Counted from the stretch's first letter, positions 29,795-41,699 are shown. The stretch is DNA of 64,000 nt from Lenzites betulinus (GCA_022264855.1 JABYQU010000005.1:248001-312000); one strand, 5' to 3'. The notes: generated from the letters alone by a model not told the origin. Translations and numbers: made by a program.

Positions 29795-29876
29795 TGTCCC
29801 AGGGAGGATTCGAGCCTCCGTCTTCACGGACTTGTGTTTCCACAACGTGATGATCTAACCACTAATCGACAAGGAC
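29795..29876 (-). tRNA. tRNA-His (GTG) with 10-nt intron
   Basis: On the minus strand an acceptor GTCCTTG pairs with CTGGGAC (one T-T mismatch at position 6-67). The D arm is GATT/GATC, the anticodon stem TCACG/CGTGA, and the T arm GGAGG-CTCGAAT-CCTCC, with discriminator A. The anticodon GTG is at 29841-29843. The anticodon loop is 17 nt, so a 10-nt intron at 29830-29839 after position 37 is inferred. The CCA end is not encoded, as expected for a nuclear tRNA gene. Confidence 0.85.
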
Positions 29877-30347
29877 GATGAAGAGCGGGCGGCGGTGTGC
29901 GAGGGGAGGGAGGGTGGCCGCGGGCGGGAGGCGCCCATTGAATAATGAGGGATCTGCCCCGATCGGGCGATCTCGATGCGGGTTCTAGCAGAACGCTAAA
30001 AGGTTGGAGCCGATATCGGCTGGGGCGACTGTCACCGGCCTCCAGCGTCGCGCGGCACTCGGCTCGGGGACGGCCCAGCGAGCGCGCGACGGGGCAGGGG
30101 AGAGAGGGAGGCGGGGGCGTCCGCTGCGTCGCCAACGGGCGGCCCTGCAGTGCACGCCCTGGCTTTCCGATCGCCCTCGCGCCCCTCGCAATTTTCCCGG
30201 CTCCCTGGCCCACGCGACCCCCATGCTCCCTCATAACACCCGCGCCCTCGCACGACACCGTAACAGGTACGCCCTCTCCCGCTTCCGCACCCTCGCGAGT
30301 CCCCACCGTCCCCCAGGCTCTCCGTGAGCACCGGCCCCGACCTCGAC
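29877..30347. other. Upstream region of arrestin-like gene
   Basis: This lies between the tRNA-His gene and the arrestin-like ATG. A GTACGC...CAG pair between about 30269 and 30317 could be a 5'-untranslated intron. Nothing else is recognised. Confidence 0.35.
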
Positions 30348-31779
30348 ATGTCGCTCTACTCCCTCTCCCTCAAGAAGTCCGCCATCACCCTCGACCTCCC
30401 GCCGACCCTCTACGTCGCCGGCGCACGCGTCGAGGGCGAGATCGAGCTCGACTCCGACCTGCTGGTCCAGGACGAGATCGACCGCATAACCATCGGCCTC
30501 GAGGGCACCATCTTCACGTGAGCGTCTCCCGTCTGCCCCTCTCCCCTCCCTGGTCCTCAGACGCCGCCACAGCAAGAACCGCATGGGCAAGGAGGTCGAC
30601 TGCTTCAAGGTCGACACGAACGACTTCCTCCGGAAGGCAGTCGCCGTCTGGTCGAAGGCGCGCAGCGCGCCGCCGCAGGGCGACCACATCCTGCGCCTGC
30701 CGTTCTCCGTGCACCTGCCCGAGGACGCGCCGCCGTCGTTCGGGTTCGAGACGTTCATGAACAACGCGTACGTGCGCTACGCGGTCGTCGTCACCGGCGC
30801 GCGCACGGGCACGTTCGCGGTCGACCGCACGATCCGCGTGCCCGTCGCCGTCGCCGCGCCGGACCCGCTCGGCGCCGCGCTCCGCAGCGAGCTCAAGCTC
30901 GGCTGGCAGGGCGACTGGGGGCGCATCACCGCGCAGGAGCGCATGCGCAAGATGCCCTGGGGCGAGTACGCGACCGCGAAGATGGAGGTGCGCCCGCGCT
31001 TTCTCCGCCCTGAGACGGTCTAGCAGCCCCCTGAAACCCAATGCTGACTGGCCGCGCGCCCGCTCTTCCTCCCCTCCCGCAGCTGCTCGTGCCGCACCTG
31101 GACACGTTCCCGCTGTTCACGCCCGTGCCGTACAGCATCATCATCACGACGACCTCGGCCCCGGTGAAGCGTAAGGGCAATGCGCCGCCGCCGCCGGATT
31201 TGTTCCCGCTCGTGCCGCGGAGCGCGTCGGAGATCGACTTTGACCTGCGGCGCTTCGTCGACCTGCAGACGCCGTACTTCCCCTCGAACCCGGAGGAGCA
31301 CGTCGCGGACGTGATCTCGAAGGCGCACGCGCCATCGCCCCCGGTCGAGGTCGAGATCACGGACTACATGTGGATACCCGCCGAGGGCGGGAAGGAGGAC
31401 AAGGGCTGCTGGATGCAGGAGGCGACGTTCTCGTCGAGCATGATCCTGCGGTGTACGCCTACGTTCCTGACGGAGGAGATCAAGATTAAGGTGCGCGCTG
31501 TGCGGTGCGCGTGATATTGTGGAGCTCATGCGTTGGTGTAGTATTTGTTACAGCTCAAGGTGGATTTCCCGGGATTGGGAAACACACTGCGGGTAGAGCT
31601 TCCTATTCAGATTGGGTCCGGATTAGAGACCTCCATGCCCTTCGACCAGCGCGCACTAGCCCCCTTAATGATTGACTTGCCCTCGTAAGTGCTGCCCAGC
31701 TCTCATCTCCTCCAGAATACCTGTGCTCACACAGATCTTCAGAACCTACTGGGACCCCTCTAAATGGCAAGAGCAGTAA
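30348..31779 (+). CDS. Arrestin-like domain protein
   Basis: Exons 30348-30517, 30561-30987, 31083-31490, 31554-31684 and 31743-31779 encode 390 aa. The N-terminal half reads as an arrestin N domain: ITLDLPPTLYVAGARVEGEI followed by RITIGLEGTIFT and HILRLPFSVHLPEDAPPSF, with YVRYAVVVTGARTG. The C-terminal half has the second beta-sandwich strands (VEVEITDYMWIPAEGG, MILRCTPTFLTEEIKIK, VDFPGLGNTLRVELPIQIGS). Fungal arrestin-related proteins recruit Rsp5-type ubiquitin ligases to transporters through PPxY motifs. No PPxY is seen here, so adaptor activity is uncertain and family membership is all I claim. The ATG at 30348 is used; an upstream in-frame GTG is not a start. Confidence 0.8.
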
Positions 31780-34201
31780 TCACCGTGCCCAGCCCAAACC
31801 CCCGCGTCCCCTTCTTGCGCCCCCGAAGTTAATCATAATGTTGCAATTGTTCCACCGCTGTTGTACCGAACCCGTCGACTACCCCCGGCCCCGTGAAACG
31901 TTAACGCACTGTACCACTACCAGCACCGTCTGTCTGTCTCTCTGTCTCCCCCCACCCGCGCGCCCCCCTCTAGTGTCCTCCCCCACCATATCCATGTTAT
32001 TACTTACTCCGTTACTACTGCTTAATACACGCGCTCCGAATATCTGTGCTCGTCAGACTTCCATTCTCTTGTCCCTGCCCTTGCCCTTGCCCGCTGCTCG
32101 CAGCCCTCCGAGTCGCCGGCCGCCCGCGCCACCGCGCACACCGACAGCAGTCTGGCAGAACATTCCGCCGCGCCCGCGGCCCACCCACTCAAATCCCGCT
32201 TGACGACGGGCACACCTCGCGGCGCGCATACGGAGCCTTAGCCTGTACCAGCGACCAGCGACCAGCTTTGCGCCCGGTGCCGGCGCCCAGCCGCAGCGGA
32301 GGGAAAACACCCGCCTCTCTCTGGATCTCCTGCTTCTTCCCGTGCGTACGTCGTCTTCCGTCGGTAATGCTAACAAACGTTAGTCCGCCCCGGGGCGCGC
32401 CTCTATCAGATCTTCGAAACCGTCGAAGTGAGCGCGCCTCGATCAGGGGGCGCGCGCGTACAGTGGTAGTGACATAGTGACCCACGATTATGCGCATGCG
32501 ATTATGCCTGATTATGAGCTCAGAGCTAGCCTCAGACGGTTTACGCACGCGCGCGCGCCGCGTGGCCGCGACGCCCCCGCCCTCGAGCCCCGATCGGGCG
32601 TGATCCGGGCGTCCGGTTCGGGAAGGGGGCGCCCCCGCCCCCGCCTCGGGCCTCGGGGCGGGAGGGGAAGTGCTGTGAAGCAATATTGGCATGTGAAGGG
32701 AGGGATATCGTTCCCACGCAAACACACCGCAACGCGTCGACGGTGAAGCTCGGACGTTGTTCTCGACCGCCATGGAGTATCAAGTGCGCGTGCGCGCGTG
32801 GGGATCCGGCGAGGAAGGCGTGGTGCAAGCCTGCTCGGGATCGGGAGGTGGCGGGATGGGTGTGGCGCGAGCTGCGTGATCGTTGCCGTGCTCGCGCTCG
32901 CGCTCTTCTGGTCACAGCAAAACTCAGGCTTTGGAACCACATCGCATCAGTTCGAGTCACCACCGACGAGACGGAGCAGGAAGGGGCACCGGCAGCGGCT
33001 AGAGCGTGCCTTCCGGACGGCCGCGTCCGCGTCAAGAGGTGGTGCAAGGACGCTCCGGGTCTTCTGTGGCGCCCGCGCGAACATCACCGGCACCGGTCAG
33101 CGACTCAGCGAAACGTCGACGCAGCTGGATATATCCAGGGCGCCGCGGGATATAACCAGGAAGATCTGTAGAAGCCCTGCGTGATCAAACCTCCGGGGCC
33201 CGCCGGGTCCGCAGGGATGTGGTACTACTTGAACTTAGGCTAATTAAGCTCTTGCGCCAACTTAGTATCCATGCGCGACTGAACATGGCCGCTCAAACAT
33301 GCTGCGGAGAGAAGATACGACCGTGACCGCGCCTGGATACTAGACTCTAGTTTCAGTGGCCCGCAAACCCCGAGGTTGTCATGACTCGTGTGCCGCGGGA
33401 CACACAGGCTCTATTTACGCTCTCTCGGCTGAGGAGAAGTTTGTTGAAGCCATACCTTCCGTATATACTCCCAGACTCGGTGACCATTAGGGGAAACGGC
33501 TTCGCAACACAAACTGCCCGCGTTAAGGTGCGTTCAGCTGCATGGCCGCTTTAGGGAGTATCGACAAGTGCACATCGCGCCTGGTTCTCTCACATTGTCC
33601 CTTAAGAGGAAATAAACCGCTCCCACTCACTCGCTGAACACACCCTATGACAGACACCGCGTGATGGACAGCTGTCACTGCGGTCGCGTATGGGAGACTG
33701 ACTCTCGGAGGAAAACAAGCGATTCCGACGACGCCACGACAGTCGCCTTGTCATGTACCGCCACGCGCGAATCACCAGTGCATTCGAGGTGCACGCATCG
33801 GTTGGAGAAGGCGGTGAGGACGCCGTAATCGCAGAGCACCCGCCGCGCGCGCAGCCACGGATGCAGCACCTTGGCACGGGCGGAGACGTGACGTGCGTAC
33901 GGAATGCGTCTCTTCAGCGCCTGCGCGCGCACAGGATCTGCGTTCTGTCGGTGAAGCTCATTCACCATGCGCTGCATGGGCACCGGCCGGCGTGATTCAC
34001 GCGGGGGATTTAGAAGGCTGCAGATACAATTGCCCGGGCGCGCGTGGGAGGGGCAAGGGCCAGGCACGGGCTGCGAACGCGCTCTGCGCCACAGACGCCA
34101 CGAAGCCCCCGGAGCTGTCGACGGCGGCGGCGGACGCGGCCGGGCGCAGCGTCGCGCGTCGAGACGCGAGACTCGAGGACGGTGCAGACTCTGGGGGGTG
34201 T
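31780..34201. other. Gene-poor 2.4-kb region
   Basis: Between the arrestin-like gene and PPIL3 many overlapping frames are open on both strands because of GC-rich, low-stop sequence. None carries a recognised motif or coherent splicing. The tail next to 34201 is the 3' flank of PPIL3. Confidence 0.4.
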
Positions 34202-35080
34202 TCACCGGCCGGCGAGTTCTGCATCCGCGATGGGATTCGCGTGGACGGTGACCTGGGCGCGGTGTGCGTATCAGCGACGCTCACAGGGTCGGGCACCGAG
34301 ACTCGCAAGCTGTGTCGGGATAATGATTAATGACGTACTTCGATGGTGCGTATTTCGTTCAGAGGCCTGTTCTTCGCGTTCACAGGGACGCGCTCCATCG
34401 CGTCCAGCGTCGAGTCGGCGCCGTCGATCACCTAGAAACGGGGATATGGGTGCGCGGCGCCGTAACGGGCACAGGCCGTGCTTACCTTGCCAAAGATGGT
34501 GTACTTGCCATCAAGATGGGGCTGTTTGGCGTACGTTATGAAGAACTGGGATTTGTTCGTATCGGGGCCCGAGTTTGCCATCGCGAGGATGCCGCGGTTG
34601 TTGAACTGTGGCGCGGGATGTGCATCAGCGGGCGATCCGGCAATGGAGAAGAAACATGTGCATGGCGGGATGTTCACCTTGAGGGTGGAGCGGAGTTCAT
34701 CAGCGAATGGTTTGCCCCATATGCTCTGGCCGCCTTTTCCAGAGCCTGTCGGATCGCCAGTCTGCACCATGAATGCCTTGATGTTGCGGTGCCAGAGGCA
34801 GTTGTTGTAGTAACCGGAGGCGCATAGCGCGAGGAAGTTCTAGGAGAGCAGTCGGAACACGAAGAGGCGTGAACGTAGAATGGCCGCACCTCTGCGGTCT
34901 TGGGGACAGCCTCGCAGAAGATCTCGACCTGTGGGAGACGCGGTCGGACGGTGTGGGAGGCGGGAGATGGGAGAACGCGCACCTTTATGTCACCGTGCGT
35001 GGTATGGAATGTGACTGACTGCCTATATATCATCAGAAGCTGACTTAGGCGTGGTCTGTGCGGGAGATGGTACGCACCAT
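34202..35080 (-). CDS. Cyclophilin, PPIL3/Cyp10-type peptidyl-prolyl isomerase
   Basis: Exons in transcript order are 35078-35080, 34983-35018, 34890-34928, 34678-34839, 34486-34605, 34339-34431 and 34202-34252, giving 167 aa. Cyclophilins isomerise Xaa-Pro bonds; PPIL3-type members are single-domain proteins found with spliceosomes. The match is nearly full length: [48 protein letters not shown] (catalytic Arg, Phe and Gln positions kept), [52 protein letters not shown] and [10 protein letters not shown] at the end. The initiator ATG is the only coding triplet of its exon, since exon 2 begins with the conserved Ser-Val-Thr-Phe and no other ATG precedes it. It is divergent from the G-alpha gene. 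Confidence 0.93.
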
Positions 35081-35517
35081 GGCGACGGTGCGCTCGAGCT
35101 GCTGGACGACGTCGAGGAGCGAGTTCAGTAGACAGGCGATCGACAGCACCGGCAGGAGACCGAGGACAGACGGGCCGCGGAGGCGAGGAGGCGGAGGAGA
35201 GTGCCGGAGCGAGGCCGGGGAGGGGACTTGGGGGGCGATGCGGCGCCCGGAAAGGCAAGGACGGAGGAATATTGTGATGCAGCGCGGCCGGAGGATTGAC
35301 GTCGGACGGCGCATTGACAGGCCTCCTTCTTAACCATTGCCATCTTGGTCTTCACTGCCTTCTCTCATCAGCGCGCGTCCGGCCATGAACTCTATAAATC
35401 CATCCAGTCTTCTCCTCGCTCCTCTCCTCCCCTCTCCCTCCACGACGCCCAACCACGCCCTCCGCCGCCCCGACGACGAGCCCCCATCCCCTCCCGCCCC
35501 CTCCGCCCCGCCCCGCC
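35081..35517. promoter_or_regulatory. Shared divergent promoter of PPIL3 and G-alpha genes
   Basis: This 437-bp region separates two divergent ATG codons and must hold both promoters. The G-alpha side ends in a pyrimidine-rich leader (about 35400-35517). CTATAAAT at 35390-35397 is a possible TATA element for the G-alpha gene. Confidence 0.45.
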
Positions 35518-37666
35518 ATGATCACCACCTCCCGCCCTCCCTCTGTGAACAGCGTGGGCCCCGACGGCGACCCCTTCTCCGCCTTCCTCCGTCCTCCCGC
35601 ATCGGAGACCGACCATGAGCGTGTCACCCGCCTCCAGCGCGAGGCCGACGCCAAACGCATCAGCGACAGCATCGACGAGGAGATCAAGGCTGACAGAGAA
35701 CGCATGAGAAAGAGCAGGCAGGACATCAGAGTGAGTCTCACGCCAGTCGCTCTCTCCGGTCTACGCGGCGGTTACAACACATGCTACGCCATCCCCTTCT
35801 CTATATGTAATACAGTTCCTGCGGACGCAGCGCGTACATCTCCCGGAACGCGTTCCGTGGCTCATGTGCCACCTATTGCAACCACTCGATTCTGGTGACT
35901 GATCGTTATGTACCCTTAACAGTTGCTGCTCCTTGGGCAGGCCGAATCCGGCAAGTCGACACTCCAGAAGCAGTTCCAGCTACTGTACAACCCGGCCGGG
36001 CTCGACGATGAGCGGACGTCATGGCGGACTGTTATCTACTTCAACATCGCACGACCGATTGCACGCATACTTGAGGCTCTTGATGCTTTCGGCGATTCAG
36101 AGGACGACGAAGATCTGGGATCCGACGGCCCTTACGCCCCTGCCGACCTGCGCGCCCTCTCTGGGATGCCTGTTTCTAGCGTGAGCTCCGAATTGACCGC
36201 CGACGAAAAGTCTCTGTCCCCGTCCCAGCTCAGCCTTGAAAAACAGATCTCGTCTTTCCGCTCGCGCTTGGCTCCCTTGCTTGCAGCGGAGACATCTCTT
36301 GCGACACGTCTGTCTGACGGTGTCGACGTATCTGGTTCCGGAAAAGGCAGCGTCTTCGTCCGATCCGGCTGGCAATCGAAGACCCGAGGCTTCAGTTTCG
36401 GCAGAGGCCGTGAGCGTACCAACAGCGGTGGGCGCTTCAGTTTCTCCGGTCGCACCTCCACAGAGGACAAGAGAGGCAACGAGATGGAGCTCCAGGCACG
36501 TCGTGCAGAAGTGCAGGAAGACGCGCTGGTTCGTGAAGTCGCATCTATTCTGGCCACTTGTCAGAAGGACATCCGGGAGCTTTGGAGTCTGCCTGCGGTC
36601 AAAAAGCTCCGTGATCGCAGGCGGCTCAAGTTGGAAGAATGGGCCGAGTAGTGAGCAGCCCTGGATCATTTCGCTGTGAATGTGCGGCTGATTGTCCTTG
36701 AAAGTTTCCTGAACAACATTGAACGCGTGTCGGCACCTGGATACCTACCCACAATCGGTAGGAAACATTCATGTTCTGTGCCACGCGGTATACTCAGGCA
36801 TTTTTACAGAGGACATCCTACATGCACGGATCCAAACTATGGGTGTCGCTGAACACGTTTTCGACATGGCCGTACACGGTCGCAACACTCGCTGGCATCT
36901 GTTCGACGTCGGTGGCGCCCGCGGTCAGCGTCATACTTGGATTCCTTACTTTGACGATGCGTGCGTGGATATACGCTAAGGTTCCTACTTTTCCATGTTG
37001 AAATGCGTCCCACAGCACCGCTATCATTTTCCTAGCACCAGTCAGCGCGTTCGACCAGGTGCGTTGTACTATCTCGTCCGTAGAGGGCAATAAATCTGAC
37101 TGTATGCACCTGTCCATGACAGTACTTGGATGAGGACCCTAGGACAAACAGGATAGACGACTCGCTGCAGTTGTTCAAGCAGATCTGCTCGAATACTCTG
37201 CTCAAGCGCGCACATTTGGTGCTCTTCCTCAGTATGTTTCACACACCAGCTATCAGTGTTCGCTTGCTGAGGGTTTCGCGTAGACAAGACAGATGTTTTG
37301 AGGGCGAAGATCAACAACAATGTGAAGGTCAACAAATAGTATGTTTCATCGCATACTATTTTAGCGCATGAGCTGACAGCGCGGTAGCATCACCTCGTAC
37401 GGCGACCGCGCCAACGAATACGACACAGTTGTGGCCTATTTCAAGGCACACTTCACTCAGGTCCATCGTCGAAACAACGAGAGCAGCCGCGTGCTGTTCA
37501 CTCATCTCACCAGCGCTGTGGTACGTCACTGTTTCATCTTGGCGTATTTTCGCAACTCAAAACGCTTCTTGCCGTTGTCCAGAACACGAAGGCGATGCAG
37601 AGCATCATCACAGACGTCCGCGACTCGATATTCCGGGGCTACCTTAAGTCCGCCGCTCTTGTCTGA
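35518..37666 (+). CDS. Atypical heterotrimeric G-protein alpha subunit
   Basis: Exons 35518-35730, 35923-36650, 36705-36757, 36810-36960, 37016-37058, 37123-37231, 37284-37338, 37388-37520 and 37583-37666 encode 522 aa, longer than the usual ~350. The P-loop reads GQAESGKST (76-84). A Ser/Arg-rich insertion of roughly 150 residues lies in the helical domain. Switch I keeps the catalytic Arg and the magnesium-binding Thr (ARIQTMGV, R338, T341). Switch II is DVGGARGQRHTW, so the GTPase Gln is Ala at 368. The specificity motif is NKTD (433-436), and the TCAT motif is changed to THLT. No N-terminal MGxxxS myristoylation motif is present. It belongs to the expanded basidiomycete G-alpha set; slow or absent GTP hydrolysis is inferred. 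No receptor partner is visible. Confidence 0.9.
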
Positions 37667-38663
37667 ACTCTCTCTTCCCGCTCGCCAATCCGTCCCTCAT
37701 AACGTTATCCTCACGCCCCGGCTCGCACCTCTGGATTAGGTCTACGACCACACATGTCCCGACTGTTTAATACTACCTCCACGCTCTTTAATCTGTGCCC
37801 ATAGCTCTCCAGTTCTCGTTGATTCCCTCCCCTATTGTTCAGTGTTCCGCCGTCTCGACTCTCGGCCGTCCCACCATCCACCGCATTGGCTCATCCCACG
37901 CCCGCCCGTCCCGTATGTATTACATATCCTAGATAGCCCCGGACCCCTCTCTATTTGGCCCATGTTGTTCGCTCTTACGTCGTCGAGTATGATTACCCCC
38001 ACCCATCCATCCCTGTCGTTGTACGTGTAGCGGCCTCGTAAGAGGCCGCGGTATCAGCTGTTTTATGTCACTGGCGAACACGTCGGATTTCGCGCTGGAC
38101 CGTGTGTACGTGTGCTGCGTGTGGAACGCTTCAGGCTCCGCATCGAAGTGTGGTCGATGCGACGTGGGCTGATGATGGTCGGAGGATTCTGGCACCGAGG
38201 TGTAATGGAAGTTGCGGCTATCCTCTCATGGCTATCATAAAGCTCAGGGTGGGGCAGCCCTGGACAAGCCAGATCATAAATGTTACACATCCACGGTTTC
38301 CATACTAGGTGACGTATGATGCAGATGCACACTATAGTTGGGTTCAGACCAGAGCCCATCGGAAAGACGCACTGTATGGCCGATGCGAGAACGCTCTCCA
38401 GCTAGACGTGTATACGTACGTCGTCGGGGCACCGGTGATGCCAACATGCCGGACAGGAGACGTGTTCGACGCGTTCGATGAAGCCATTCCCGTTGTCTGT
38501 ACAGATCCATATACTTCTTATTCCTCCGCCCCACTCCCGTATGCCAGTCCGCTGCTGCTGCTGCTACACAATCCATCCCACACGGGCTCGCACATCAGCC
38601 CAGGACCTGGCACGGGTCAGACCGCAGACCGCAGGCCGAGCGCCGCGCATCGAGCGGCGACGA
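37667..38663. other. Convergent intergenic region
   Basis: This separates the stops of the G-alpha gene (+) and capping protein beta (-). It includes a short CTG run near 38550. No gene or RNA is recognised. Confidence 0.4.
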
Positions 38664-40049
38664 TCACCGCTTGATGAAGCCGACGAGCTCCTTCTGCAGC
38701 TCGCGCTGCCGGCGCGCCTTCTCGAGGTCGTCGATGCTGCGCAGGTCGAACACGACGTCGCGCGTCTTCCCGAAGTACACCTGTGGGAGCGATCACCGTT
38801 AGCGCGGGCGCGAACTTGGCGGCCGCGGCGACGGCGCGCGTCGAAAAGATGGAAGACACGCCAGGGTGGGCGTGCGGTGGGACGCGCGCGCGCGGTGCGT
38901 CGCCACTCTGTGCGACGTGGAAGGGGTGCGCGTAGAAAAAGGGAGGGGCGGGGCAAGAGGGGAGAAGGAGAACGGGAGACGGGAGAGAGCAGAGGGGGGG
39001 TACGCACCTCCTGCAACAGGTTGCGCATCTTGATCTCCATGTCCTCGATCATGCGGCCCACGTTCGAGATGTGCGACGCCTGCTCCTGGAGCGGGAAGTC
39101 CTGCTCGGCCTGGCGCGTCATGCTCCCGCTCAGCGAGACCTCGCCCTCGCGCTTCGCGTCCGCCCCGTTTCCGTTCCCGTTCCCGTTTCCGCCGTTGTTG
39201 CTGCTGCTAGTATGCGCCTTGGGGTGGGTGCTGTGCGCGTCCTTCGCGCTGCGCGCGCCGGCGGCGCGGTCGACGATCTGCAGCATGATCGTGGAGGTGA
39301 GCTTGTAGTGCGCTTGGCGCCCGCGCTCGGCGGCCTCGAAGACGTGGATGGAGTCCCATGAGCCGGAGGGCTCGCCTGGGGCGGTGGCATTCAGGACTGC
39401 GGGGAGGCGTGCATGCGTGTTAGCATGCGTATGCGGGGCGGGCGGGTCAGGGCGGGAAGCGCGTACTCTTCTTAAGCAGGACCACCCCTGCGAAGCCGCC
39501 GTCGTCCAGATCCCATAGGAAGACGGAAGACACGCCGCCCTCGTAGTACCTGTATCATGAGATGGAGGGTGGTGAGCGTGATGCGTCTCGGGGAGGGAAG
39601 AGGGCGCGCGTACATTTCGCGATAGGTATCGAAAGCTTCGTTCGCGGTGATCTCGAGTTTGCGCAGCTTCGGGGTCGGGGCCGTGCCGTCTTCTAGTGGT
39701 GGGTCGTATTCATTCGACCATGGGGAACTGAAAGCAGAATCTAGTGGTAAGAATACATCTACCGCGACTTGACAGTCTTTGAGCCCAATGGGACCGTCTC
39801 CCGTCCGCTCGGCTAATATGCACAAAACGAAACGTACCGATAGCTGTCTCCATCACGGTTGTAATCGCAAGCGAGGTAGTCCTTTCCCGTCGCACGATCG
39901 GTCATTACTTTGAGTGGTTGGTCCACGCTGCCCAAGAGGTCGTCCGCGTAGTCCGGGCACATTGCGACCAGCGACGCGACGTTCTCTTCCACATGTGTGG
40001 GAGGGAGACGACGCATGAGGTCAAGCATAGAGTCTACCAGGTCACCCAT
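38664..40049 (-). CDS. CAP2: F-actin-capping protein subunit beta
   Basis: Exons in transcript order are 39838-40049, 39614-39727, 39467-39549, 39008-39396 and 38664-38780, giving 304 aa. With the alpha subunit it caps actin barbed ends in cortical patches. Family features run throughout: the N-terminal [96 protein letters not shown] and the terminal actin-binding tentacle region ([19 protein letters not shown], then [10 protein letters not shown]). The protein is slightly longer than usual because of a low-complexity Ser/Asn/Gly insert around 39160-39215, placed between the core strand and the membrane-proximal [10 protein letters not shown] segment. The last intron (38781-39007, 227 nt) is long for this window. 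Confidence 0.95.
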
Positions 40050-40437
40050 CGTCGCGCAAAGTGTTGGATTGAGAGGTTCGAGTGAAGCTTGAGAGACACA
40101 GGGAGTCTGCGCGCACTCGGATGAAAGGCGCGGAGCGCAGCAAGCTCAGAGGGTCCGCCTAGCGAGGTTATGTGCACGCAGAGTGAGAGGTTTCTCTACA
40201 CTGCTATCTAGTTGTGCTTATGCAGTCAAGCAGAGAGGTTGTGAGATCTACCAGATACGCAGTTAGACGGACGGATGCAAGGCTGTTGAAGTGGCTGAAT
40301 ACTTGATCGACCTTGATTGGCGTACAGGCGCCCATGATAGACTGCAGGATCCGGGACGCGGTGCTTGAACGGTGTACACAACCTTTGTTGGTCCCAACAT
40401 ATAGTACAGTACAAAGGAAAAATTCATAGCTTCTAGT
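40050..40437. other. Intergenic region, tandem minus-strand genes
   Basis: This holds the promoter of capping protein beta and the 3' flank of TAN1. Nothing further is recognised. Confidence 0.4.
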
Positions 40438-41699
40438 CTATTCCCCCACTATTGCCGCGGGGGACGGCTCCACTGCAGCTTCAGTGCCCTTCTCTGTGAT
40501 TCGGCCTTCATCCTCTTCTACGCGCGCGTTTCTTGCATGGGCGATTTCCATCACGTTGAACTTGTGTAGCTTGTAGTAGTCTTTTACGACGCTGATCCCA
40601 CAGACGCTCTTCGCACACTATATGAGCTTCGTTCAAGGGCATGAACAGCTGGTTCGCACCTTGAATATTTCGACAAGGATGTAGAGCTCCGGATTCTCTA
40701 GCGACACGGTATGGCCTTCTGGCACGGTCTTCGCTAGCTCGGGGATGAGCTGATCACGCTTCAAGGTGCTATGGTTTCGCAGCCGTAGCTCTATCTTGTA
40801 CTACAGGGCGGTTAGCGGCTTTGTCGATCTCAGATTGTTGATATTTTCAATTACGGTAAATTTCTTGTCTGGCTCTTCTGCAAGAGCCTTCTTCACAAGG
40901 CGACCGCACAAAGTCTGAATCTCCGGGATGTTTGCAACGCAACTTGCGGATACCGGCGTTAGACGCTGTGAGAACCTACGTGAAGGATTAGACGATAGAG
41001 CATGACTCTTTTGTTCAAAGTATGTACCGTGTGTGGGTGACTCCAGTGTCCACCACATTTTTCACATGCGTGGTGACTAGTTTGACAGGGTCGATCGGCG
41101 GCTTGCAGGATATGAAAACCACTGGCATGTATCATTAGTGGTGTCGCTTTGATGAACGCGCAGGTCACATACCGCAAGGCGTATTAGTCTGGCAGTTAGC
41201 TAAAACACGGTGAGCGTCGACACACATAGAAGTGTTTAGGAACCTACCGAACCTTGTCTCTTTCCTTGGACGCTTCATCGAGGCAATCTCCTTGGCGATC
41301 TGTTTCTCGAGATCGTCCGCGCCGCCGCCTTCTTCGTCCGAGCCTTCAGCGTTTTCCGCAGCTCCTTCACCGTCATGAGGCCATAGCTGGGTGGACAGCT
41401 AGTAGTTTCTCTCAGAACATGTCGAGCGTTTGGTTCTATAAAATCACACACACCGATTCGAACACTTCGTAGAGTTCGCCCACGGTCTGCCTTTCCTTGC
41501 CCTTGACGCAGGTCACCCAAACGCCGGGACCGTCAATCTGCCTCTGGCCCCAGATTGGCGTGCCGTCCTACACATCAACGAGGCTGTTGAGTACAAAGCT
41601 AGGAGGCTCGGAGTGACCGTACGAACTTACCGGACGAAACCTCCGCCGGCTCTTGTCCCTACTGTCCCTGCTATCGCCTTTCCGCTTGTTGTCAGACAT
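40438..41699 (-). CDS. TAN1: THUMP-domain tRNA acetylation factor Tan1
   Basis: Exons in transcript order are 41631-41699, 41454-41567, 41248-41398, 41173-41199, 41028-41121, 40855-40975, 40660-40800 and 40438-40617, giving 298 aa. Tan1/THUMPD1 binds tRNA and helps the acetyltransferase Kre33/NAT10 form N4-acetylcytidine at position 12 of Ser and Leu tRNAs. Seen: a basic N-terminus (MSDNKRKGDSRDSRDKSRRR), GPGVWVTCVKGKERQTVGEL, an acidic linker, CVVFISCKPPIDPVKLV, and the THUMP region FSQRLTPVSASCVANIPEI with YKIELRLRNHSTLKRDQLI and VSLENPELYILVEIFK plus KSVCGISVVKDYYKLHKFN. The stretch 40803-40854 is treated as an intron: reading through it breaks the conserved FT-YKIELRLRNH junction and ends at a stop. 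Confidence 0.9.

Noticed and set aside
33602..34205. Minus-strand ORFs downstream of PPIL3
   Set aside because: They overlap the PPIL3 last exon and 3' flank in another frame, with no motif or coherent splicing.
40803..40854. Reading TAN1 exon 6 through to the in-frame stop
   Set aside because: This would truncate the THUMP domain. The segment has GTAATT and GTAG ends, and removing it restores the conserved junction.
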